A DNA stretch of 13,110 nucleotides, from NCBI GenBank assembly GCA_937919295.1, contig CALFRX010000006.1:1-13110 (forward strand), in the 5' to 3' direction. Positions 1 through 5,775 of the stretch are shown one piece after another (positions within the stretch are counted from its first letter, which is position 1; each line of letters starts with the position of its first letter). A program made the position numbers and the translations under genes. Source of the stretch: an uncultured Peptococcaceae bacterium (GTDB lineage Bacteria; Bacillota; Dehalobacteriia; UBA7702). The notes under the pieces were generated by a model. The model was not told where the DNA came from. It did no database searches and worked only from the letters and a program-made list of their open reading frames with translations.

Positions 1-665
1 CCGGTTCGTACCCTGTTTCCGCAAAAGGGCTGAACAGCAGCACCCAGGGAAGTCGCGACTCCGAAAACAGTGGCAAATACCGCCAACACATTGATGATAC
101 TGCCAATGCTACCGGCTGCCCGCTTCCCACCGATCAACGGCTCCACACAGGAACTTAAAAGCGCGGGACGGCCTTTACGAAACTGAAAATAGGCCAACGG
201 CAAACCGATGATACCGTAACAGGCCCAAGGATGGATGCCCCAGTGCGTAAAGGTATAGCGCATGGCAAGGGAAGCCGATTCCGCGGTAGAACCCTCACCG
301 TAAGGTGGGGAAAGATAATGGCTCATAGGTTCCGCCACACTCCAAAAGACCAAGCCGATACCCATACCGGCGGCGAAGAGCATTGCAAACCAGCTGCCCC
401 TGGTATAGTCCGGTTGATCGCCATCCTTGCCCAAGGTAATTTTGCCAAACTTAGAAAGCGCCAAATAAATCAAGAATACAATGAAGAATGAAACAACGAG
501 CAGATACAACCAACCGAAATCCGTACAGAATACGGATAATACCTGAGAAAAGACGGCTTCGGCCTGATCCGGCGCGGCTACCGTCCAGATTAAAAACAAC
601 AGGCAAAACAGCCCCCCGGCAATGAAGACCTTTTTGTCGATGGCTTCGGCAAAGTTTTTCAACAT
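1..665 (-). CDS. BCCT-family transporter, N-terminal part (runs off the left edge)
   Basis: This is the first 221 codons of a betaine/carnitine/choline transporter, an inner-membrane secondary transporter that imports quaternary ammonium compounds. Translation starts MLKNFAEAIDKKVFIAGGLF and shows the family landmarks: a first membrane helix, the TDFGW segment, LSKFGKITLGKDGDQPDY, and the glycine-rich helix AAGMGIGLVFWSVAEP that in Na+-coupled members lines the cation and substrate site. THWGIHPWACYG, VEPLIGG and VFATVFGVATSLG follow. It is clearly a paralogue of the full-length BCCT gene at 2201-3754. The start is the ATG at 665-663; a GGGGTG lies seven bases upstream, while a closer AAAGG abuts the ATG and is too near to serve. 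It is the third gene of the presumed sigma-54 operon, 79 bases after the methyltransferase. The last 14 or so residues before the edge do not follow the usual LGxGxxQ pattern; see findings. The substrate cannot be read from the sequence. Confidence 0.93.
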   Translation of the reverse strand, partial: MLKNFAEAIDKKVFIAGGLFCLLFLIWTVAAPDQAEAVFSQVLSVFCTDFGWLYLLVVSFFIVFLIYLALSKFGKITLGKDGDQPDYTRGSWFAMLFAAGMGIGLVFWSVAEPMSHYLSPPYGEGSTAESASLAMRYTFTHWGIHPWACYGIIGLPLAYFQFRKGRPALLSSCVEPLIGGKRAAGSIGSIINVLAVFATVFGVATSLGAAVQPFCGNRVRT

Positions 666-693
666 CCTTTCACCCCGTTTCCGACAACTTTGC

Positions 694-716
694 GGTGCGG
701 CATGATCCGCCGCACC
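694..716 (-). other. Intergenic hairpin between methyltransferase and second transporter
   Basis: An 8-bp perfect stem (GGTGCGGC / GCCGCACC) with a 7-base loop sits in the 79-base gap between the methyltransferase stop and the second BCCT start. On the minus strand no U-tract follows, so it is not a canonical intrinsic terminator. It may be a 3'-end stabiliser, a processing site or a weak attenuator that lowers expression of the second transporter. The stem is seen directly; the role is inferred. Confidence 0.5.
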
Positions 717-744
717 ACAACAGTCTTATTCTGATAGAAATTCT

Positions 745-2172
745 TTACATCAATTCTTCTGTTCTTTTTTCGACAAACGCCGATAATTCTTTTTCTAATG
801 CTTCATCGATGGCAGGGGCTTCGTAATCTTTCAGGATCTGCTGCCATTTGTCACAGGCGACTTCGGCGACGGTGCGGCTGCCTCCCGCGACCCAATCCTG
901 CCAGTTGCCGCGGTCGCTGACATAGACGTCGCGAAGCTCGTTACGGCAATGGGCAAAGGTAGAAGGCTGGTAGAGGAAGTGACCGCCGGGGCCAACTTGT
1001 TTGATATCATCCATCAGGAACATTTCTTCGGAGAAGTTATAACCTTTGATGAATTTCCGCACGAGACCGGCGATTTCATCATCAATGATGAACTTTTCAT
1101 AGGAGAACGAAGTGTAGTACTGCATGATACCGGCAGCGTGAAGCACATACGTAATCCCAGAAGAGGCTGCCGTGAAAAGGGTCAGCATGGATTCGTAACC
1201 GGCCTGGGCATCAACGATCTTCGCATCGTTCAAACCGCCGCCGCCACGACTGGGTACGCCGTAGTAGCGCGCCATCTGGGCTGTTGCCGCGGTGTAGAGG
1301 GCAGTTTCGGCGGAGCCGATGGAGAGGGACATGCCGCGCATATCCACAGGCCCGGAGGTGGAACCCATGATACAGGGAGTGCCGGGGTTGATCAGTTGAG
1401 CCAGGCAGATACCGGCAAGGATTTCCGCGTTCTGCAACGCCAAGGTTGCCGCCATCCCCACGGGACCGGTGGAACCGCTCATAACCAAGGAAGAGACCAA
1501 CAGTGCCTGGCCGGCTTCGGCATAGGTCATCAAAGCGCCGAGCATTCTGTTGTCATATTTCAGGGGTGTGATCGAGTTGATCAGGGTGATCAAAACGGGG
1601 TTCTTTTTCAAAACATCGCGGCCGCCGAAGATGAATTCGCACATTTTTATGGAGTCGGCCGCTCCGGTTACACCGTAGGCGCTGCCCATGAAGGCTTTAT
1701 CGGAATACTTGATGTGGCTCATGAGCATTCTCATGTGGCGGATTTCTTCGGGTACTTCAATGGGCTCACAGACGTTACCGCCGGTATGGTTGATGTTTTC
1801 GCTGACATGGGTGAGTTTCACGATATTATCGTAGTCTTCCATGTTGGAATAACGTCTGTTTCCTTTGAGGTCATAGATATACGGAGGGCCATAGGAGGGC
1901 GTTAAGTTCAATTCCGTATGGTTGCAGGTTACGGTCTTTTGAGGGTTTCTGGCGTGGAGCTTAAATTCCGCAGGAGCTTTTTTAACGAGATTTTCGACAT
2001 CCTCCCGTTTGAAATAAACTCTGTGACCATCCGTCTTAAATCCTGCCTCATTGAAAACCTTAATGGCGGGATCATAGGTGAACTCTACACCGACCTCTGC
2101 CAAGATCTTCATGGTATGGTCATTAACTTTTTGTACCTCTTCTTTTGTCAGAACATCAAATTTGGGAATCAT
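745..2172 (-). CDS. MttB-superfamily (COG5598) corrinoid-dependent methyltransferase, non-pyrrolysine type
   Basis: A 475-residue protein of the trimethylamine methyltransferase family, cytoplasmic TIM-barrel enzymes that move a methyl group from a quaternary or tertiary amine to the Co(I) of a partner corrinoid protein. Family segments visible in order include ILAEVGVEF (24-32), the ITPLKYDNRML region (201-211), MSGSTGPVGMAATLALQNAE (231-250), GTPCIMGSTSGPVDMRG (264-280) and the glycine-rich RGGGGLNDAKIVDAQAGYES (309-328). True TMA methyltransferases of methanogens carry pyrrolysine, encoded by an in-frame TAG; this frame has none, so it belongs with the wider non-Pyl relatives, whose known members use glycine betaine, proline betaine, carnitine or gamma-butyrobetaine. 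The start ATG at 2172 has AGGAG seven bases upstream. It lies 28 bases after the first BCCT gene and before a second one, so a transported betaine-like substrate is likely, but which one is not visible. No corrinoid protein gene is in the window. Confidence 0.93.
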   Translation of the reverse strand: MIPKFDVLTKEEVQKVNDHTMKILAEVGVEFTYDPAIKVFNEAGFKTDGHRVYFKREDVENLVKKAPAEFKLHARNPQKTVTCNHTELNLTPSYGPPYIYDLKGNRRYSNMEDYDNIVKLTHVSENINHTGGNVCEPIEVPEEIRHMRMLMSHIKYSDKAFMGSAYGVTGAADSIKMCEFIFGGRDVLKKNPVLITLINSITPLKYDNRMLGALMTYAEAGQALLVSSLVMSGSTGPVGMAATLALQNAEILAGICLAQLINPGTPCIMGSTSGPVDMRGMSLSIGSAETALYTAATAQMARYYGVPSRGGGGLNDAKIVDAQAGYESMLTLFTAASSGITYVLHAAGIMQYYTSFSYEKFIIDDEIAGLVRKFIKGYNFSEEMFLMDDIKQVGPGGHFLYQPSTFAHCRNELRDVYVSDRGNWQDWVAGGSRTVAEVACDKWQQILKDYEAPAIDEALEKELSAFVEKRTEELM

Positions 2173-2200
2173 CTCAAATCTCCTTTCAGGTAAATGATAA

Positions 2201-3754
2201 TTATTTCACTTCGGAAATCTTTTCTTCTATTTTTAATTTTTTTGCTTTTGCTGCCGGTTCCGGTTCAAATTCCAGGCGCAGCGCTTTCATGATGGCGATA
2301 CACATGAAGATCATCACGAACATATAGGGGAAAGCCGCGACGATGGAAACAGTTTGCAGAATACTCAAAATGGCGGTGCCGCCGACAATGATACAGACGA
2401 TGGTCACGGCGCCCTGAGCAATGCCCCAGCCTGCCCGCAGCTTTTTACTGGGGTCCATATCGCCGTTGGAGGTTAGCATCGCCAAAACGTATGTCGCCGA
2501 ATTGGCCGAGCCGAGGAAGCAAAAGGCGATCAAAGCGATGGCCAGCGGCGCGGTGAGAGCGTAAACAGGCAGCTGCTGCAAGAGCGCGAAAAGTCCGGTG
2601 GTGTAGTCGTTACCCACCGCGGCCTGGATGAGACCGCCGGTGATTTCGTTGAGATTGAAAGCAGCACCACCGTAGATGGCCAACCAGATGAAGCCGAAAC
2701 CGGCGGGAAGCAACATCACCGCAAGGATATACTCACGGATTGAGCGACCTTTGGAAACCCGGGCCACAAACTGGCCGCAGAAAGGCGCCCAAGCAATCCA
2801 CCAGGCCCAATAGAACACGGTCCAACCGGAAACAAAGGATTTGTTTTCCAACCAAAGACTCTTGGTGATGATACCGCCGAGGTAACCGCCGAAGGTATTG
2901 GTGAACAGGTCACAGATGAAGACCGCGCCGCCAAAGAGGAAGATGAAAACCATAAAGGCAATGGAAAGCCAAATCTTGATATCGGCCACCAACTGAATTC
3001 CTTTTTGCAGACCGGTCATGGTGGCAATGGTGAAGACCACGGTGATGATGGCAATGATGATACAGGTCAAAGCAGTGGTGGACTCAATACCGTAAACATA
3101 GCCGAGACCGCCGACAATCTGAGAGGCGCCCAGGCCAAGGCTGGTAGCGACACCGAAAATGGTGGCGAAAACAGCGAGAATGTCAACAGCTTTGCCCAGA
3201 GGGCCGTGGACTTTGTCACCGATCAGCGGTTCCAAAGCGGAGCTGACCAGAAACGGCTTATCTTTGCGGAAAGCAAAGTAGCCAAGACCAAGACCGGCAA
3301 CGGCGTAGATGACCCAGGGATGAAAACCCCAATGGAAGAACATCGTCTTCATGGATTCGTACATGGCGGCGGTGGTTTCCGGGGTAGCGCTGGGAGGACT
3401 CATGTAGTCCATGATTGGTTCCGCCACACTCCAGAAGACGAGGCCGATGCCCATGCCACCGCCAAAGAGCATCGTAAACCATTGAAAATTGGTAAATTCC
3501 GGTTTATCGTCGTCCTTCCCCAATTTGACTTTGCCGTAGCGGCTAAAAGCGACATACAGCGCAAACAGTAACAGGCCAAAAACGGTAAACAGATAAAACC
3601 AACCGAAATCCTGGGTTAAGACACTAAAAAGCCAATCCGCGCCGAACTTTAACTGTTCCGGAAAAATTGCGCCAAAGAGGACAAAGGCGGCGACGATGAC
3701 CGCAGAAATAACCAATACTTCTTTGCCCTTTTTCCCCTTCACTCGATTTTCCAT
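2201..3754 (-). CDS. BCCT-family betaine/carnitine/choline transporter (full length)
   Basis: A 517-residue integral membrane protein with about twelve hydrophobic helices and a charged C-terminal tail (EPEPAAKAKKLKIEEKISEVK). Diagnostic segments are TQDFGW (48-52 region), FGGGMGIGLVFWSVAEP (97-113, the glycine-rich TM3 helix of Na+-coupled members), HWGFHPW (141-147), EPLIGD (175-180), FGVATSLGLGASQI (200-213), and the tryptophan-rich TM8 stretch WTVFYWAWWIAWAPFCGQF (311-329), which forms the aromatic cage for trimethylammonium groups. RVSKGRSIREYI follows. I place the start at the ATG at 3754-3752 because GAAGGAGG lies eight bases upstream; a TTG 18 bases further out would place that SD inside the coding region. 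It is the first gene after the sigma-54 promoter at 3807-3792, giving a leader of about 27 bases. The methyltransferase follows 28 bases downstream. The tail could be osmosensory or regulatory, but its short length and catabolic context favour nutrient uptake. Confidence 0.95.
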   Translation of the reverse strand: MENRVKGKKGKEVLVISAVIVAAFVLFGAIFPEQLKFGADWLFSVLTQDFGWFYLFTVFGLLLFALYVAFSRYGKVKLGKDDDKPEFTNFQWFTMLFGGGMGIGLVFWSVAEPIMDYMSPPSATPETTAAMYESMKTMFFHWGFHPWVIYAVAGLGLGYFAFRKDKPFLVSSALEPLIGDKVHGPLGKAVDILAVFATIFGVATSLGLGASQIVGGLGYVYGIESTTALTCIIIAIITVVFTIATMTGLQKGIQLVADIKIWLSIAFMVFIFLFGGAVFICDLFTNTFGGYLGGIITKSLWLENKSFVSGWTVFYWAWWIAWAPFCGQFVARVSKGRSIREYILAVMLLPAGFGFIWLAIYGGAAFNLNEITGGLIQAAVGNDYTTGLFALLQQLPVYALTAPLAIALIAFCFLGSANSATYVLAMLTSNGDMDPSKKLRAGWGIAQGAVTIVCIIVGGTAILSILQTVSIVAAFPYMFVMIFMCIAIMKALRLEFEPEPAAKAKKLKIEEKISEVK

Positions 3755-3791
3755 TGAATGAACCTCCTTCAAATTGTTTATCTTTTATATA

Positions 3792-3807
3792 TGCAATAAC
3801 TGTGCCA
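3792..3807 (-). promoter_or_regulatory. Sigma-54 (-24/-12) promoter for the transporter-methyltransferase operon
   Basis: Reading the minus strand gives TGGCACAGTTATTGCA, a full match to the sigma-54 core consensus TGGCAC-N5-TTGCA. The invariant GG lies at 3806-3805 and the invariant GC at 3794-3793, exactly 12 bases apart. The expected transcript start is near 3781, giving a leader of about 27 bases that holds the AGGAGG site. The adjacent upstream gene encodes a sigma-54 activator, which supports the call. The upstream terminator ends six bases before the promoter. Confidence 0.9.
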
Positions 3808-3812
3808 GAAAT

Positions 3813-3849
3813 AAAAAAAAACGGGATGGTGTCGTTCCATCCCGTTTTT
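3813..3849 (-). terminator. Strong intrinsic terminator after the sigma-54 regulator gene
   Basis: The stem AACGGGATGG / CCATCCCGTT has a 7-base loop and extends through A/T pairs to about 13 bp (3817-3829 with 3837-3849). On the minus strand it runs into nine consecutive U (3821-3813). It therefore stops transcripts of the regulator about 160 bases after its stop codon, just before the sigma-54 promoter. On the plus strand five T follow the GC part, so it could work both ways, but no plus-strand gene lies upstream. Confidence 0.88.
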
Positions 3850-3871
3850 GAGCAGGTTGTAAGATATTTTG

Positions 3872-3967
3872 TTTTGCGTAAAAAAATCGAAGTGCGATTT
3901 TTTGCCCCGGAATAAATTCATGCAAATTGATTCAAAAAGAAAAAAATTAAAAAAATGTTATGCAAAA
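3872..3967. promoter_or_regulatory. Candidate upstream activating region (repeated TTTGCRTRA words, dyad, A-tracts)
   Basis: Between the regulator stop and the sigma-54 promoter are three related words: TTTTGCGTAA on the plus strand at 3872-3881, TTTGCATGAA on the minus strand at 3926-3917, and TTTTGCATAA on the minus strand at 3967-3958. A 9-bp perfect dyad, AAAAAATCG / CGATTTTTT, lies at 3881-3889 and 3895-3903. A-tracts at about 3934-3955 could bend the DNA. These elements are roughly 65-175 bases upstream of the promoter, the usual distance for enhancer-binding proteins. Which element, if any, is bound is inference. Confidence 0.35.
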
Positions 3968-4008
3968 TGCAGAACGCATGGGGCGGGTTGCCATAAAAGG
4001 CGCTGTTC

Positions 4009-5493
4009 TCAATGAATGTCGTGTTTTTTCATGCGATAAACCAAGGTTTGCCGGGAGATGTCCAGCTCTCTCGCGGCGCGGCTGACGTTGCCACCGCTTT
4101 CCCTAAGGGCCGCGATGATGGCGCCCCGCTCTTCCCGGCGAATGGATTCGAGGACACTCCCCTGCTCTTCCCCGACAACAACAGCCGCTGCCGCGGGCTT
4201 CCAGTCCTCTTGGGGTTCCGGCGTTTTATCGAGATTCTGAAATTCCTGATAAAAACCGGCTTCCCCGCTTTTCTCTTCCTCCAGTAGATAAAAGGGCAGG
4301 TGGTGCCTTTTGATCGAGGTTTCTCTGGCGCTTACCAGATTCATCGCACACTCAACGGCGTGTTTCAGCTGGCGCACATTGCCGGGCCACTCGTAATGCA
4401 GGAAAAAAGCCGTAATCTCATCCTCCAGGCAAAGTACGTTCTTTTTATAGATTTCGTTGTACATGGCGATAAAGTGATGAACCAACAGAAAAATATCGCT
4501 TTTCCGCTCTTTTAACGGGGGAATCAGAATATTCACAACCGCCAGGCGATAAAAGAGATCTTCCCTGATCTCTTTGTTGTTGATGACGTCCTGGGGATAA
4601 GCGTTACAGCTGCTGATGATCCGGGTATCAATGGGGATCTGCTCACTGCCGCCCAGGGGCTGCACATATTTTTCTTCCAAAACCCTAAGCAGTTTGGCTT
4701 GGGCGGACAGAGGCATTGAATTGACTTCATCCAAAAAAAGCGTACCGCCATTGGCTTCCTCAAAAAGACCCTTACGGTCAATGGCGCCGGTATAAGCGCC
4801 TTTCACCGTCCCGAAAAGAATTCCCTCAATAAGGGTTTCAGGAATGGCGGCGCAGTTGATGGCCAAAAACGGCTGGTTTTCCCTTTTGCTGGAGGAATGG
4901 ATACTCTGGGCGAAGAGCTCTTTGCCGGTGCCGGTAAGCCCCGTCAACATGATGGAAGAATCCCCTTTCGCCGCGTTATACGCCATCATCTTGCATTCTT
5001 TTAAACTCTTATGTTCGCCGATGATATCCTCAAAGGTATAAATATTTGACTTGCCGCTCTTCCCGACGGCGCCTTCGTTTTTATGACGGAAAAGTTGTTT
5101 TTGCAGCTCAATATTACGGTCAATGGTTTTTTTAAACTGGGTGACATTCTGCTGAATCGAAAAAGAGCCCCAATAACCGTTGTCCAGTTGGATGGGAAAG
5201 GTGTTACAAATCTGATAAACCTCTTGGTTGTTGATATAATAGCGGAAAAAATGGTTGCGCAGCGGCTCGTGGGAGCAGATAACCCGCAACAAAGGGCTTT
5301 CCGAGGCTTTGAGATGATACATTTCCATAACGGTTTTGCCCCTGATCTCCGCAAAGGAGTAGCCGTCCAGCTTTTCGGCGGCTTTATTCATAAACAAAAT
5401 AGCGCCCTGATTATCCACAAAATAAACGGCGTCGCCCATATTATCGAAAATCTCCCGTAGCGGCAGATTTTTATCAAAAAAATCCCGATCCAT
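4009..5493 (-). CDS. Sigma-54-dependent transcriptional activator (PAS, AAA+, Fis-type HTH)
   Basis: A 494-residue enhancer-binding protein that uses ATP hydrolysis to open sigma-54 promoters. An N-terminal PAS domain (about 12-120, FDNMGDAVYFVDNQGAILFMN onwards) is the likely signal sensor. The AAA+ domain follows: IIGEHKSLKE (157-166), Walker A GLTGTGKE (185-192), the sigma-54 contact loop GAYTGA (232-237), Walker B GGTLFLDEVN (249-258), RLAVVNILIPPLKER (316-330) and WPGNVRQL (369-376). A Fis-type helix-turn-helix closes the protein (about 455-494, GGNVSRAARELDISRQTLVYR). There is no receiver domain, so it is probably ligand-controlled rather than part of a two-component pair. I chose the ATG at 5493 because GGGGAGA lies just upstream and the PAS domain begins soon after. 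The longer reading to 5661 crosses a promoter and a terminator. The adjacent perfect sigma-54 promoter makes the betaine operon its probable target. GAYTGA replaces the commoner GAFTGA, a tolerated variant. Confidence 0.94.
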   Translation of the reverse strand: MDRDFFDKNLPLREIFDNMGDAVYFVDNQGAILFMNKAAEKLDGYSFAEIRGKTVMEMYHLKASESPLLRVICSHEPLRNHFFRYYINNQEVYQICNTFPIQLDNGYWGSFSIQQNVTQFKKTIDRNIELQKQLFRHKNEGAVGKSGKSNIYTFEDIIGEHKSLKECKMMAYNAAKGDSSIMLTGLTGTGKELFAQSIHSSSKRENQPFLAINCAAIPETLIEGILFGTVKGAYTGAIDRKGLFEEANGGTLFLDEVNSMPLSAQAKLLRVLEEKYVQPLGGSEQIPIDTRIISSCNAYPQDVINNKEIREDLFYRLAVVNILIPPLKERKSDIFLLVHHFIAMYNEIYKKNVLCLEDEITAFFLHYEWPGNVRQLKHAVECAMNLVSARETSIKRHHLPFYLLEEEKSGEAGFYQEFQNLDKTPEPQEDWKPAAAAVVVGEEQGSVLESIRREERGAIIAALRESGGNVSRAARELDISRQTLVYRMKKHDIH

Positions 5494-5517
5494 GCTTTTC
5501 TCCCCGCGGTTTTTTTC

Positions 5518-5546
5518 ATCATACCATGATTCCCAAGGATAAGCAA
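5518..5546 (-). promoter_or_regulatory. Sigma-70-type promoter of the sigma-54 activator gene
   Basis: Minus strand TTGCTT (5546-5541), a 17-base spacer and TATGAT (5523-5518) fit the housekeeping consensus. The transcript would start near 5511, about 18 bases before the ATG at 5493 and just ahead of the GGGGAGA ribosome binding site. The promoter lies just after the terminator of the preceding gene, so the activator is probably transcribed on its own. Confidence 0.65.
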
Positions 5547-5552
5547 GAAGGT

Positions 5553-5589
5553 AAAAAATTGAAGCCGCAACCTGGCATAGCGGCTTCAA
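5553..5589 (-). terminator. Intrinsic terminator ending the prsA-side transcript
   Basis: A 10-bp perfect stem, TTGAAGCCGC / GCGGCTTCAA (5589-5580 with 5568-5559), with an 11-base loop is followed on the minus strand by six U (5558-5553). It closes transcription coming from the prsA-like gene that ends at 5776, separating the housekeeping cluster from the sigma-54 activator gene. Confidence 0.85.
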
Positions 5590-5775
5590 CTTTATAGGGA
5601 GCATATCACATTCCCGGCTGCGGGAGTAAAACTTGGTAGCATAAGAAAGTCCTGTCGGCAACCGGCCAAAGACAATCGAGAGGAGATATCCTTAGACCGT
5701 TTCCCTCCTTAATCAGCTTTTCTTTTTTTCAGGGTCTTCCTGGATAAGCCCCTTTATACGTTAAAATTATGCGGT
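5590..5775. other. Untranslated stretch between the prsA-like gene and its terminator
   Basis: About 185 bases between the stop codon at 5776 and the terminator hairpin. It holds small stems, for example TCCCG-CAGC-CGGGA on the minus strand, and an A-rich stretch. I compared it by eye with B12, THF, glycine, SAM, c-di-GMP, T-box, 6S and SRP signatures and matched none. No convincing promoter or ribosome binding site with an open frame is seen. It may be just a long 3' untranslated region, or may hide an uncharacterised small RNA ending at the terminator. Confidence 0.3.

Noticed and set aside
949..1905. A 318-codon plus-strand open frame
   Set aside because: It is antisense to the methyltransferase gene, whose minus-strand frame has clear family motifs. 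The plus-strand translation is rich in His and Gly with no domain.
745..2172. Pyrrolysine-containing trimethylamine methyltransferase
   Set aside because: There is no in-frame TAG, and the protein is full length without read-through.
3755..3791. Cobalamin riboswitch ahead of the corrinoid methyltransferase operon
   Set aside because: The predicted leader is only about 27 bases, far too short, and no B12-box was found.
3881..3903. Terminator call for the AAAAAATCG / CGATTTTTT dyad
   Set aside because: The stem is almost all A/T with too little GC to pause polymerase, and a much better terminator lies at 3813-3849.
5494..5661. N-terminal extension of the sigma-54 activator
   Set aside because: The longer frame would cross the terminator hairpin at 5553-5589 and the promoter at 5518-5546, and lacks a domain. 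The ATG at 5493 has a good ribosome binding site.
5722..5755. B12-box-like word CAGGAAGACCCTG on the minus strand after the prsA-like gene
   Set aside because: It only loosely resembles the box, forms its own short hairpin, and no other part of a B12 riboswitch is present.
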